Counted from the stretch's first letter, positions 39,035-48,060 are shown. The stretch: DNA of 64,000 nucleotides from CBDBND01 sp965262665 (GCA_965262665.1 OZ253551.1:744001-808000), one strand, 5' to 3'. Numbers and translations are program-made. Notes: generated by a model from the sequence alone, not told the origin.

Positions 39035-39625
39035 CTAAGTTGGAACGCCGGCACCAAGATCAATCCATTCGTAGTGATTGACGCGAAGGATTTGTGTCGC
39101 CTTCCCGTTAAACGGTAGATCTTCGATAAGGCGTTGAAAGTGGACGAAACACTTCGCATCCGGGTCATCAACCTTCAAAGGTAGAGCTATGGTCGCACCT
39201 AGACACTCGGTTCCAGCATCGGTGCGAATGGTTTGAGTGCCACGATTACCGCACGGTTGGGTCACGGTGTGCCGCGCCAGCATGCCAACAGTCGCGCACG
39301 CCTCATCTGAAAACATGGCAAGTGGATTTTGATTGGTTAAATCTTGGTCGAAAAGGGAAACCCGTTTTGTTCCCACCAATCTGACTTTCAATTGCCCATC
39401 GGGAAGCATGTCCACAATCGCTACGCCTGGCTGAAAATCAGGCATTGGGCGGTCAAGGTAATCGCGCAGGTGCGGTAAAAGGTCTTCTTTGGGCAAAGCG
39501 TTCCAATGATTGAAAAATTCTTCGGCGGCACCGTATGCATCGCCGCTCGACGATGGTTGGGCTTCACCTGTGGGACCGTCAATCCCGCCAATCATCCTTT
39601 TAATGAAGGACCCAATCCCCACCAT
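39035..39625 (-). CDS. PAS_5-type domain protein
   Basis: I start at the ATG at 39625, with GGAG seven bases upstream, instead of a TTG at 39640. The 196-residue protein has a basic/hydrophobic N-terminus (VGIGSFIKRMIGGIDG). The domain follows: FFNHWNALPKEDLLPHLRDY, MPDFQPGVAIVDMLPDGQLK, VRLVGTKRVSLFDQDLTNQN and ending VNHYEWIDLGAGV. This pattern, with an RxVGT and a late WIDLGAG, matches the PAS_5 family widespread in alphaproteobacteria such as Rhodospirillales. The role is probably small-molecule sensing; it has no attached output domain. It is convergent with the methyltransferase. Confidence 0.8.
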   Translation of the reverse strand: MVGIGSFIKRMIGGIDGPTGEAQPSSSGDAYGAAEEFFNHWNALPKEDLLPHLRDYLDRPMPDFQPGVAIVDMLPDGQLKVRLVGTKRVSLFDQDLTNQNPLAMFSDEACATVGMLARHTVTQPCGNRGTQTIRTDAGTECLGATIALPLKVDDPDAKCFVHFQRLIEDLPFNGKATQILRVNHYEWIDLGAGVPT

Positions 39626-39710
39626 TTGTCTCCGAACCAAAAAAAATTAACCAGCAGTCCTCAACCACATCATATTGTAGAGTACAACAATGTCGGGATA
39701 CCCGGGGCTT

Positions 39711-40387
39711 TCAAAAATCGTAACCCTGTCCGTTATAACGTAGGATTGCCCCCGACTCTGCCATAGTCAGACTTTCGATCACGCTGATCATGCCGCGTAT
39801 GGACTCGGCTGGGGTAATAAAACGTGGCTCCGGATCTTCCACCTTTTCCACAGCTACTTCACCGGGTGTTATGAGCGTGACGATAACATCGTCGATGCGG
39901 CATACCACGCCTGGAACAAGCTCATCGACAAGCCCTCGAAAATCATGTCGATTGGTATGCGCAAATGGGCACACGAAGGTCAAATTCAATGACCGTTGGT
40001 ATAATCCAAAGATCCGAAGCTTTGACCAGGACCGCGAAAGTCTCCCGATACGCCGGCATTGTTGATCAGGATGTCGATGGGGCGGTCGGCGTACTTTGCT
40101 CTGAGTCTGGTCAAGTGCTCACCATTGGTTACATCGAGCAATTCAACCGTGACTGTGTCGTACCGCCGCGCCAGCTGCTGTAAACGGTCAGCTTGCACTG
40201 GACGCCGCGTTGTTGCAATGACGAACCAACCTTTGGCGGCGTATTGCCGCACGAATTCCAGTCCAATGCCACGGTTGGACCCGGTCACTAAGACTGTCGA
40301 TTGTTGCGCCCACGCCTGACCAGGAGATGCGATTCCTGTCACGACTGTCATCAGAACAGTAACAACGAAGACTTGTGCAATACGCAT
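39711..40387 (-). pseudogene. Exported SDR interrupted by an IS630 remnant
   Basis: The start at 40387 (MRIAQVFVVTVLMTVVTGIA, a signal peptide) is supported by AAGGA. The N-terminal part contains STVLVTGSNRGIGLEFVRQY and ILINNAGVSGDFRG, then is cut at about 40002. The C-terminal part (about 39875 to 39711) reads TLITPGEVAVEKVEDPEPRF and TMAESGAILRYNGQGYDF, a normal SDR ending. The stretch between, containing the active-site Ser and YxxxK, is missing: it was replaced by about 120 bp of IS630 end at 39880-39999. So deletion as well as insertion occurred. An SDR with a signal peptide is unusual. Confidence 0.82.
39880..39999 (+). mobile_element. IS630 remnant (3' end of element like that at 30806-33081)
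   Basis: The sequence encodes the last residues of an IS630 transposase (VDAAYHAWNKLIDKPSKIMS through WAHEGQIQ) and ends GACCGTTGG followed by TA, almost identical to 32972-33081. Confidence 0.88.
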
Positions 40388-40534
40388 AGTGATCATCCTT
40401 GAAAGGAGAAGAGCATGAGTTCGTCGGTTTCCCCGACCTCATTCTCTACGGAAATGCAGGCTACGATAACTGGACTGGTACCGGTAAAATGGAGAGTGCC
40501 TTCTGTTAAAGTTTAAACTCAACAGGAGGCCCAT

Positions 40535-40810
40535 ATGGGTATCGGAAGAACTGAGGAATTTCGTTCTGAAGCCGTTCGGATTGCATTGACGAGCGGGCTA
40601 TCACACAAGCAAGTTGCCGCCGATCTTGGCATTGGCCTGTCTACATTAGGCAAGTGGATTACCGCTCATAAGCACACTGAGCTGCTGTCCGGCCCTCATA
40701 ATGATAAAGACAAGGAATTGGCTCGCCTTTGCAAGGAGAACAGGACATTGCGTGAGGAGCGGGACATTTTAAAAAAAGCGACGGCCTTCTTCGCCAGCCA
40801 AAGCCGATGA
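40535..40810 (+). CDS. IS3-family transposase OrfA
   Basis: A 91-residue helix-turn-helix protein: GIGRTEEFRSEAVRIALTSG, SHKQVAADLGIGLSTLGKWI, then a leucine-zipper-like helix ELARLCKENRTLREERDILK and the ending KKATAFFASQSR typical of the IS51/IS150-type subgroups. AGGAGG lies just upstream of the ATG. The stop overlaps the orfB start (ATGA). Intact. Confidence 0.93.
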   Translation: MGIGRTEEFRSEAVRIALTSGLSHKQVAADLGIGLSTLGKWITAHKHTELLSGPHNDKDKELARLCKENRTLREERDILKKATAFFASQSR

Positions 40811-41397
40811 GGTTTCATTTCATCGCAAAGGAGAAGGCCAATTTTTCAATCTGCAGGATGTGCAAAGTCCTGAGGGTCAGTGAAAGCGGCTACTACGCTT
40901 GGGTGTCTCGCCCTGCCAGTCAGCGCCAACGCGACGACAGGGTCTATTTGGCCCATATTCGTGCCGAACATGCCCGTAATTATCGGGCCTATGGTCGCCA
41001 GCGAATGACTGATGAACTCAGGGATCAAGGCATCGTCATTGGTGAACGCCGGGTCGGGCGGTTGATGCGGGAGAACGATATTCGCATCGTCAGAACTCAT
41101 AAATTCAAACGCACGACAAACAGTAATCACAACCACAACATAGCTCCCAACCTTCTGGATGGAGATTTTCAGGCCACGGGACCAAACCAGAAATGGGCCG
41201 GTGATATCAGCTATCTCTGGACGGCAGCGGGCTGGCTGTATCTTGCGGTGATCATCGATTTGTATTCACGCCGTGTCATTGGCTGGGCCGTCAGCGACAG
41301 GCTCAAACGGGATTTGCCGATCAAGGCTCTGAAAAGGGCCATTGCATTGCGACAACCGCCACCAGGGGTCATTCATCATTCTGATCGTGGCTCGCAG

Positions 41398-42879
41398 GGC
41401 GGGTTCAATCGGTCGTCGCAACACTCTGGCATAGGAGGTTGCTATGACGGGTACGCAGACGGCGGTCGGATCGGTCTGGACGGAGCAAGTTGCATTCGCC
41501 AGGTCGACCGGACTCGGCACGGCGTGAGGAGCTTGTTCGGTTCTGGGCAGCGATTGCGACGGGGCGTTCGAGCGAGGACGCGGCCCGAGATGCCGGTGTA
41601 TCCCCTCCGGTAGGCTCGAGGTGGTTCCGGAGGTCGGGCGGCATGCCACCAGCACATTTATCGCAATCGGCCAAGCCGCTGTCAGGACGTTACCTGTCTT
41701 TCGAGGAACGTGAGGAGATTGCTCTTCTGCGCGCTCAGGGAAGAGGCATACGTCATATTGCTTGCCGGCTGGAGCGAGCACCGTCGACGATCTCCCGCGA
41801 GGTGCGGCGCAACGCGGCGACCCGAAGCGGTGGCCTGGACTACCGAGCAACGACGGCGCAGTGGCATGCTGATCGATCCGCCAAAAGGCCGCAGCCAGCC
41901 AAGCTGGCAACGAATGAGGCGCTGCGGCGCGATGTGCAGGATCGGCTTGCGGGTCGGATCTCGGCACCGGATGGAACGGTGATCGAGGGGCCACGCGTCG
42001 TCTGGAACGGTCGTCGGCATGGGCCGCGGCAGCGCAGGCGATGGGCCAGGGCCTGGAGTCCTGAGCAGATCGCGCACCGTCTTCGGATCGACTATCCTGG
42101 GGACAAGCCCGAGGATCAAGCGATGCGGATCAGTCATGAGGCGATCTATCAGGCGCTCTACGTACAGGGCCGCGGCGCACTCCGTCGTGAGCTGACCGCC
42201 TGCCTTCGCACGGGAAGGGCACTGCGCGTGCCTCGGGCACGTAGCCGCCGGCGGGGAAAATCCTTCGTCACGCCTGAGATCATGATCAGTGAACGATCGG
42301 CGGAAGCAGCTGATCGGGCCGTACCCGGACACTGGGAAGGTGACCTGATCATCGGCTTGGGCAGATCGGCGATCGGCACTCTGGTGGAACGCGCCACGCG
42401 GTTCACAATGCTGCTGCATCTTCCCCGAATGGAAGGCCACGGCACCGTCCCGCGCGTGAAGAACGGGCCTGCGCTTGCCGGCTGGAGCGAGCATGGGGCT
42501 GAAGCGGTTCGCGATGCCATCGCCCGGACGATCACGACATTGCCAGCGCAGCTTCGCCGCTCGCTGACCTGGGACCAGGGAGCAGAGATGGCCAGGCATG
42601 CGGATCTGCGGATCGCAACCGGCCTTCCCGTCTACTTCTGCGAACCGCACAGCCCTTGGCAACGCGGAACGAACGAGAACACCAATGGATTGCTTCGACA
42701 GTACTTCCCGAAAGGAACCGATCTGAGCGCACACAGTCCGGACGTACTCGCAGTTGTTGCTGACGCGCTCAATACACGGCCCCGCAAGACCCTCGGATGG
42801 AGAACTCCCGCCGAAGCTCTGGACCAGTGCTTGCAGGCCAGTCAAACTGAACGTGTTGCGACGACCGATTGAACCCGCC
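41398..42879 (+). mobile_element. IS30-family element
   Basis: Perfect 26-bp inverted ends begin GGCGGGTTCAATCGGTCGTC, with 3-bp duplications CAG at 41395-41397 and 42880-42882. The target is the conserved DRGSQ codons of the IS3 orfB. A truncated second copy (61818-62198) sits at the equivalent codons of another IS3. Confidence 0.95.
41490..42872 (+). CDS. IS30-family transposase
   Basis: 460 residues from a TTG at 41490. In the truncated second copy the ATG further upstream (MTVRRRRSDRSGRSK) is in frame. Here one extra G in ATGACGGGTACG shifts that ATG out of frame, so expression from this copy may be weakened. The N-terminal HTH is RYLSFEEREEIALLRAQGRG, then RHIACRLERAPSTISREVRR. The DDE core has HWEGDLIIGLGRSAIGTLVE (Asp), SLTWDQGAEMARHADL (Asp) and SPWQRGTNENTNGLLRQYFP (Glu). 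A three-residue insertion (WSE) lies before HGAEAVRDAI. Otherwise full length. Confidence 0.88.
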   Translation: MHSPGRPDSARREELVRFWAAIATGRSSEDAARDAGVSPPVGSRWFRRSGGMPPAHLSQSAKPLSGRYLSFEEREEIALLRAQGRGIRHIACRLERAPSTISREVRRNAATRSGGLDYRATTAQWHADRSAKRPQPAKLATNEALRRDVQDRLAGRISAPDGTVIEGPRVVWNGRRHGPRQRRRWARAWSPEQIAHRLRIDYPGDKPEDQAMRISHEAIYQALYVQGRGALRRELTACLRTGRALRVPRARSRRRGKSFVTPEIMISERSAEAADRAVPGHWEGDLIIGLGRSAIGTLVERATRFTMLLHLPRMEGHGTVPRVKNGPALAGWSEHGAEAVRDAIARTITTLPAQLRRSLTWDQGAEMARHADLRIATGLPVYFCEPHSPWQRGTNENTNGLLRQYFPKGTDLSAHSPDVLAVVADALNTRPRKTLGWRTPAEALDQCLQASQTERVATTD

Positions 42880-43149
42880 CAGTATTGCTCCAACGATTAC
42901 CGGAAACTTCTCAAAGACCACGGCTTTCTCTCTTCGATGTCTGGCAAAGGGAATTGCTATGGCAATGCGACTGTAGAAACGTTCTTCAAATCATTGAAAG
43001 CAGAATTAATATGGAGGGAACACTATGAAACCAGGGAACAGGCACAAAACGCCCTGTTCCATTATATCAATGGATTTTATAATCCGCGTCGTCGCCATTC
43101 ATATCTGGGCAGCATCAGTCCGGTGAAGTGCGAAAGTATGGCGGCTTAG

Positions 43150-43950
43150 GTGAGAAGGTAACTCTCCACTTTTGCGGTGCAGGTCCACAGAAACCCGGTA
43201 CGTCCTCGTAGGCGTCCCCGCTACGCTCTCCACGCCACGCGTGGTAGGTCCCTGCTATCCGGGCGATATCCTCTTCAGAAAACTCCTTGCGTGTCCGATC
43301 GACCAAATGCCCAAGCTTGCGGGCATCAATGAACAGCACCTCGCCCCGCCGATCACGCCAACTATTGCCGGGGTTCTTGTTACGGGCGAGGAACCAGAGG
43401 CAGGCGGGTATCTGGGTCGAGTAGAAGAGCTGGCCTGGCAGGGCGATCATGCAGTCCACCACATCGCCCTCGACCATGGCGCGGCGGATCTCCCCTCGCC
43501 GGATTGCCCGGAGGACATGGAGCCGTTGGCCAGCACCACCCCCGCCGCTCCGTTAGGGGCAAGATGGTGGTGAATGTGCTGGAGCCAGGCGTAGTTGGCG
43601 TTGCCCACCGGGGGCACGCCAAACTTCCAGCGGGCGTCTTCCCTTAGCCGGTCGCCACCCCAGTCCGAGATGTTGAACGGCGGATTGGCAAGGATGAAGT
43701 CGGCTTTGAGGTCCGGTAGTTCGTCCTTGTGAAAACTACCCTCGTTGTTCCAGCGGATGTCGGCGTCTATCCCGCGCACTGCGAGGTTCATCTTGGCAAG
43801 CCGCCAAGTCGTGTAGTTGCTCTCCTGTCCGTAGATAGCGATATCGCCGATACGCCCGCCGTGCTCCTCCACAAATTTCTCGGACTGGACGAACATGCCG
43901 CCGGAGCCGCAGCAAGGGTCGTAGGCGCGGCCCTTGTAGGGCTTCATAAA
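43150..43950 (-). pseudogene. hsdM: Type I restriction-modification methyltransferase HsdM remnant
   Basis: The fragment contains the N6-adenine methyltransferase motifs: KPYKGRAYDPCCGSGGMFVQ (motif I), GQESNYTTWRLAKMNLAVRG, and FILANPPFNISDWGG (motif IV NPPF). A frameshift near 43470 separates it from the following part (CMIALPGQLFYSTQIPACLW, EEDIARIAGTYHAWRG). The N-terminal HsdM domain is missing: the frame upstream of KPYKG runs into the dispersed repeat and IS6-like ends. The 3' end is cut by the IS3 at 43178. No hsdS or hsdR is present. It is the relic of a defence system broken by IS activity. Confidence 0.88.
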
Positions 43951-44004
43951 GCACACAATCCAGGCGTGGATGAGGTTTTCGGAAGGGACAATTGTGCATC
44001 TCCG

Positions 44005-44149
44005 GAGGCTAGGAGACCTTAATTCCCAGCTCAAGCCGATTTAGTCTGACAAAGTCGCCAGGAGACCTTACTTTTCAACTCAAGCCCATTTACTCTGACA
44101 GTGCCATTATAGGTTCACTAGTCCCGCTCAGTTAGTCTGACAATGCCCA
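44005..44149 (-). repeat. Three IS6-like termini in tandem
   Basis: Three successive end sequences pointing the same way: AGCCGATTTAGTCTGACA near 44034-44051, GCCCATTTACTCTGACAG near 44086-44103, and GCTCAGTTAGTCTGACAATG near 44127-44146. The first two share the preceding AGGAGACCTTA block. They match the ends listed for 46803, 48112, 52521 and 58263. No gene lies between them. Confidence 0.75.
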
Positions 44150-44201
44150 TAGGTCTCCCCTGTTTGTTTTGCAGAACTTGGTATCCAAAGGGTCACCGCC
44201 G

Positions 44202-44600
44202 CTACTGACCGAAGCGATAGACGATCTGGTCAAAGCGGTCCTGGGGGAATGAAAATATGAAAACCAGCGTATCCGCACCGGCGCACCGGAAGGCGTGCCG
44301 AGCCTCGGGCGGGATGTAGACCGCGCAGCCCGGCCCGACCTCCGTTGTCCGGCCGTCGATCTCGATCTGCCCGCGGCCGCTAATGATGTAATAGGTCTCT
44401 CCTGAATCGTGGTGATGAAGCGCGAGCTGTGCGCCGGGCGGGATTTCCGTGATGCCGGTGACAAGACCGGCGCTCCCTGTGCGCTCACCGGCGATAAGCA
44501 GCTTCCAGCGTATTTGGCTCTCGGCGGCAATGCCGGCGTCGTGCCACCCCTCCCAATCCACATCAGCTTGATCAATGATGACCGGGTTCAGCATTTCCAT
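44202..44600 (-). CDS. Cupin-domain protein
   Basis: A 132-residue single-domain cupin. Motif 1 is LALHHHDSGETYYIISGRGQ (His, His, Glu metal ligands) and motif 2 is VYIPPEARHAFRCAG, containing the late His. The start at 44600 follows AGGAG. Such proteins bind a divalent metal and act as isomerases, dioxygenases or sensors; the substrate cannot be assigned. It stands alone between IS6-like ends and the inverted duplication. It is one of very few intact non-mobile genes between 43 and 54 kb. Confidence 0.9.
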   Translation of the reverse strand: MEMLNPVIIDQADVDWEGWHDAGIAAESQIRWKLLIAGERTGSAGLVTGITEIPPGAQLALHHHDSGETYYIISGRGQIEIDGRTTEVGPGCAVYIPPEARHAFRCAGADTLVFIFSFPQDRFDQIVYRFGQ

Positions 44601-44761
44601 TGAACATCTCCTGATTCAATGCGGACTGGCCGAGGGGTATGAGAGCGCTAATAATGTATAGTGGGCTTTAACTGCAACTGTTTTTTGGGCATTGCCAGAC
44701 TAGGTGTGGACGAGGTTTTCGGAAGGGAAACCCCTTTGTCGTCCGTTCTTGTCCGGTCTAA

Positions 44762-45667
44762 GAGTCGGTTTCGAAAGTCATGCGGCTCGGGCCAATCTGC
44801 GGACGAGGAGCATGACGGAGGCGGCGTAGAGGAAGGCGCGGGCCGAGGCGATGGTGGCCTCGAAGTCCTTTGCCAGTCGCCGGTTGCGGTTGATCCAGGC
44901 GAAGAAGCGCTCCACGACCCAGCGGCGCGGTTGAACGGCGAAGCCGACCTGATCGGGGCTTTTGCGCACGATCTCGACGGCGATCATGGTGGCCGTGGCG
45001 CCTTCTCGCCGGCGTAGCCGCTGTCGGCAAAGACCTTCTCGATGAACGGAAACGAGCCGCGTGAGGCGCACAGCAGCGGCCCGCCACCATCGCGGTCCTG
45101 GATACTCGCCGGATGCGCCTCGAGCACGAGGCCGCGCCCGTCGGTGTCGACCAGCGCGTGGCGCTTGCGCCCCTTGATCTTCTTGCCCGCATCGTAGCCG
45201 CGGGGGCCACCAGCCTCGGTCGTCTTGACGCTCTGGCTGTCGATAATCGCGCCGCTCGGGCTGGCCTCGCGTCCGACCCGCTCGCGATCGGCCATGACCA
45301 GAAAGTGGTTGATCTTCTCAAGGAGGCCGTCGTCGCGGAACTTAGCGAACCAGCGATAGATCGTGCCCCACGGTGGTAAATCGCTTGGCAGCAAGCGCCA
45401 AGGGCAGCCAGCCCGCATCACGTAGAAAATGCCGTTGACGATCTCTCGCATCGGCCATGACCGGGGCCGTCCCGTGCCATGAGCCGGAGGCAAATGAGGC
45501 TCGATCACAACCCACTCCGCAGCGGTCAAATCAGTCTGATAACGCAGCGCCTTGCGGCTATGCTGCTCTCGGGTGGTCGGCGTCCACATGGCGGCTCCAG
45601 ATCGGTTTCAGCAACCTTCCTGGAATCACATCGACACCGGCCACTCAACCCCTTTCGAAACGGCCTC
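44762..45667 (-). mobile_element. IS5-family element, copy 2
   Basis: A 906-bp copy of the element at 12098-13004, inverted, with 3-bp TAA duplications at 44759-44761 and 45668-45670. The empty site is preserved in the other duplication arm (GGTCTAAGCCAG, reverse complement, at about 52318), proving insertion after the duplication or loss from only one arm. Confidence 0.95.
44778..45589 (-). pseudogene. IS5-family transposase, one-base deletion
   Basis: Identical in plan to the intact copy at 12176-12988, but one T is missing in GAGAAGGTCGCC near 45000, so the frame breaks after DSGYAGEK. The second part (MIAVEIVRKSPDQVGFAVQP onward), carrying the catalytic Glu, lies in another frame. Inactive on its own but mobilisable by the intact copy. 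Confidence 0.92.
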
Positions 45668-45755
45668 TAAGCCAGACAAAGCCAGCTTTCGGGCCCTTAA
45701 ATCCCCAAAAGGGATTGAGAAAAACGACCAAGTAAATTTGATCTGACAAAGCCGA

Positions 45756-46562
45756 TTACGGGCGCTGGGCTTCAACAATGCCTGGTTTAAAAATGCGCTC
45801 GTATCCGGTCCAAGCATTCTCGTACCGCCCCTTCAATTCTGCATCGAGATCAGTTGCGTGAAAGATCTCATTTATACATTCAGCGTTATCCAGGCACTCC
45901 ATTGTCAGCCGTGCTAGGCCGTCTCTGGTGACTGGACCAATGGCCCCGTGATCCCGTGTTAACTTGGCGTTACCGGATTCCCGTGTCTCCAGCGGCAACA
46001 GTGTCATGTTGCGAATAATGGTGTAAGGAACACCGCTTTCGGTCAGGATCTTTTCCGCGATCGTCTTGGCGGCAATGGAGCGCCGCTGCATATCGGGTAC
46101 ATTTTCAAAAATAAACATTTCACCGCTGTCACCTGCTCCGATCGCCCCGTGCAGAATAACTTGACCAACCCCCGTTTCCTTTGCCCATTTCGCAATAAGA
46201 CGCTGACTCTCTATGTAGAAATTATGGTCACCGCCGCGGCGTATGCCGGATGCATCTATCACTGCCCGATATGAGGTCTCTGAAAAAACCCTTTCCATAT
46301 CTGCTTCAGACAGCATGTCGCCAATAAAATAAGCTACATCAAGACCTTTCAATCGCGAACGGTCCGAAGTGGGGCGCGCAAATACCGTAAAATCCTCACG
46401 GCTCTCAATCAGATCCTTGACAATTTCAGAGCCCAATTGTCCAGTCCCACCGAAAATCAAAATACCTCCATCGGATGCTTCTACAATTGGGTTCAAAAAG
46501 AACAGAGATAACACACATGCAATAAATGGTTTCGGCATGGCCAAACTCCTGATTCCAATCAT
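45756..46562 (-). CDS. Exported NmrA-like NAD(P)-binding protein (intact copy)
   Basis: The 268-residue protein begins MIGIRSLAMPKPFIACVLSL with a signal peptide; a start at residue 9 (MPKPFIAC) is equally possible. It has a Rossmann motif GGILIFGGTGQLGSEIVKDL. Further landmarks are AYFIGDMLSEADMERVF, VIDASGIRRGGDHNFYIESQ, VGQVILHGAIGAGDSG and VPYTIIRNMTLLPL. It belongs to the atypical SDR/NmrA group, with no classical YxxxK. It is related to the frameshifted protein at 7232-8070. A second copy at 48292-52233 is destroyed by two IS elements. Export of an NAD(P)-binding protein is odd and is shared by both paralogues; the function is unknown. Confidence 0.88.
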   Translation of the reverse strand: MIGIRSLAMPKPFIACVLSLFFLNPIVEASDGGILIFGGTGQLGSEIVKDLIESREDFTVFARPTSDRSRLKGLDVAYFIGDMLSEADMERVFSETSYRAVIDASGIRRGGDHNFYIESQRLIAKWAKETGVGQVILHGAIGAGDSGEMFIFENVPDMQRRSIAAKTIAEKILTESGVPYTIIRNMTLLPLETRESGNAKLTRDHGAIGPVTRDGLARLTMECLDNAECINEIFHATDLDAELKGRYENAWTGYERIFKPGIVEAQRP

Positions 46563-46680
46563 GTCTTTAGATCACAAGAAATTTCATCAAAGGGACTAGA
46601 ACATCAACTTGGGGATCAGCACACGAGAATTGGAAAATAGATCCCTACATTAGCTGTCCCTTTATTTTGCCCTATGCGTG

Positions 46681-46795
46681 TATAGAGGTTAAGCACGCTC
46701 GGCAAAAGGTCGATCCAGCATTGGCCGATCAGCCAGATGTTCCTGGTAAGCGGGTGCATTATTCCGCAGTCTGTTCCATAGAAATATCAGACGCC
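46681..46795 (-). pseudogene. C-terminal fragment of an unknown gene
   Basis: On the minus strand a frame reads VARRLIFLWNRLRNNAPAYQ, then EHLADRPMLDRPFAERA and a TAA about 120 bp upstream of the NmrA-like gene. It looks like the end of a real protein and is cut upstream by an IS6-like terminus at 46803. The last part also occurs in the other arm at 48112-48165 with substitutions. No family is recognised. Confidence 0.4.
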
Positions 46796-46802
46796 GCGCG
46801 AC

Positions 46803-46900
46803 GGCACTGTCAGAGTAAAAGGGCTTGAGCTGAAAAGTAAGGTCTCCTAGCCTCCGGCGATGCAAAATCCCTTCCGTTATTTCAATAGCTCGCCTTCCGT
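46803..46900 (+). repeat. IS6-like terminus (solo)
   Basis: GGCACTGTCAGAGTAAAAGG followed by GCTTGAGCTGAAAAGTAAGG and TCTCCTAGCCTCC. The same block recurs at 52521 and 58263, and inverted near 44005-44104. The following TTATTTCAATAGCTCGCCT is shared with 58330-58350. No gene is seen between 46900 and 47200. Confidence 0.75.
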
Positions 46901-47227
46901 AATGGGGCGGTCGATGTCAAGCACAGATCTTCACGATCTTCCGGCCTGACACGATCTGACACGATCTCTTGAACATGAAACACCTTCGCCTGCGGGCGAT
47001 CGTCGTCCCAGGTATGGTCAACTTAGGTGGTTGCCTTGGCAGAAGCAGGTGACTGACTCGTGAGCGCGGCACGGAGAAGGGTCCACGATCCCGCGTATGT
47101 CCGTCGCCAGGCTCTCGCTTCCGTCCGTGGTCAGCGCAGCGGCTGCCAACATAATGCCTGGCCCAAGACGATTCCCGAGTGCCAATCTGAATAGCGTGCT
47201 CGAACGCGATGAGACGGTTCAGCAGCA

Positions 47228-47441
47228 AGGCGAGCTGCTGATTATCGACGAACCCGGCTTCGTACCGCTCTCAAAGACCGGCGCCGAACTCCTCTTCGAA
47301 GTGTTCAGCCAACGTTACGAACGGGGCGCAATCGTCATCACCTCGAACTTGCCGTTCGACGAATGGACGGAAATATTCGGTTCCGAGCGCCTGCACTACC
47401 GGGACAACCCGCAACAACGCCTTCGGCATCACATAAAATGG
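47228..47441 (+). pseudogene. IS21-family IstB ATPase fragment
   Basis: The frame reads GELLIIDEPGFVPLSKTGAE, LLFEVFSQRYERGAIVITSN and LPFDEWTEIFGSERL, the Walker B and sensor region of IstB. Both ends are missing. It runs directly into an IS21 terminal block (47394-47490) that is repeated at 53425-53520. Confidence 0.85.
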
Positions 47442-47479
47442 ACTGGTTTTACGCCGCCCAACTGGACTGATTTTGCTCC

Positions 47480-48060
47480 GCCGTTGACATGTCTCTTACG
47501 AAACGGTGCGGTACTGGTGGAACCGCTTTGGCCCCTTGTTTGCCGCGGAGATCCGGAAACGCCGCATTCGTCATGGATCCTATTCGCTGTGGCGCTGGCA
47601 TCTTGATGAAGTGTTTGTCCGGGTCAATGGCGAAACACATTATCTATGGCGTGCCGTTGACCATGAAGGCGAAGTGCTTGAGGTCTATGCCACGAAACGG
47701 CGGGATCGTAAAGCCGCGCTTGAGTTCCTTAAACGTGCCATGAAGCGTTATGGCCGACCGGCCATGATCGTCACGGACAGGCTACAGTCATACCGGGCGG
47801 CGATGAAGGTGATCGGCACTGCGGCCGCCCAGACCTGCGGTCGTTGGCTGAACAACCTAGCGGAAAACTCACATCGGCCCTTGCGAAGGCGGGACGGGGC
47901 GATGGCTCGGTTCAGAGACATCAAGGCCCTACAGAACTTCGCCTCCATCCATGCCTCCATCCACAACCACTTCAACCACCAACGCCATCTCAACCGCCGT
48001 GACATTTTCAAGCAAGCCCGAGCTGCTGCTCTGGCCGAGTGGCAGCAACTTGCTGCCTGA
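47480..48060 (+). pseudogene. IS6-family transposase, N-terminally truncated
   Basis: Frame VSYETVRYWWNRFGPLFAAE leads into the DDE core: RWHLDEVFVRVNGETHYLWR (Asp), PAMIVTDRLQSYRAAMKVIG (Asp) and NLAENSHRPLRRRDGAMARF (Glu), ending LAEWQQLAA. The catalytic residues are complete. The first 40 or so residues (zinc-finger/HTH part) are missing, replaced by the IS21 end at 47490. A shorter product could start at the ATG at 47506. The element's right end GTTAGTCTGACAATGCC lies at about 48095-48111. This is the only IS6-type transposase in the window and a plausible source of the many solo ends. Confidence 0.85.

Larger units (their letters stand above)
40807..43149 (+). pseudogene. IS3-family transposase OrfB, split by IS30
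   Basis: Before the insert: HTH_21 (RAYGRQRMTDELRDQGIVIG) and the rve core with WAGDISYLWTAAGWLYLAVI (first Asp) and VIHHSDRGSQ (second Asp). After the insert: YCSNDYRKLLKDHGFLSSMS, KGNCYGNATVETFFKSLKAE (Glu) and YNPRRRHSYLGSISPV. Excising 41398-42879 and one CAG rejoins DRGSQ-YCSND exactly in frame. The IS30 insertion is thus the only lesion, and the element was intact when hit. Confidence 0.93.
40475..43178 (+). mobile_element. IS3-family element interrupted by IS30
   Basis: Approximate ends share AAAATGGAGAGT-type sequence on the left and, from the right, AAAAGTGGAGAGT. orfA (40535-40810) and orfB (from 40807) overlap by 4 bp. IS30 sits at 41398-42879. The exact outer ends are uncertain by about 10 bp. 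Confidence 0.85.
44703..46742 (-). repeat. Left arm of a large inverted duplication
   Basis: Leaving out the IS5 (44762-45667), about 1.13 kb here is the near-identical reverse complement of 48112-52377 with its IS elements removed. It contains the NmrA-like gene and its flanks. A few single-base differences are visible near 46700, and protein copies differ at about two residues. The outer end meets an IS6-like terminus at about 44697. Confidence 0.9.

Noticed and set aside
40413..40475. Short plus-strand ORF MSSSVSPTSF upstream of the IS3
   Set aside because: A ribosome-like AAAGGAG is present, but the ORF runs into the IS and has no recognisable feature; another frame there (FPDLILYGNAGYDNWTG) may be a gene fragment but is too short to support.
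41682..42893. 403-residue minus-strand frame over IS30
   Set aside because: Antisense to the well-supported IS30 transposase.
43447..44034. HsdM extended upstream to MSWELRSPSL
   Set aside because: The first 28 or so residues are translated from IS6-like end and the dispersed motif; the same peptide start appears at 52543 in front of unrelated sequence.
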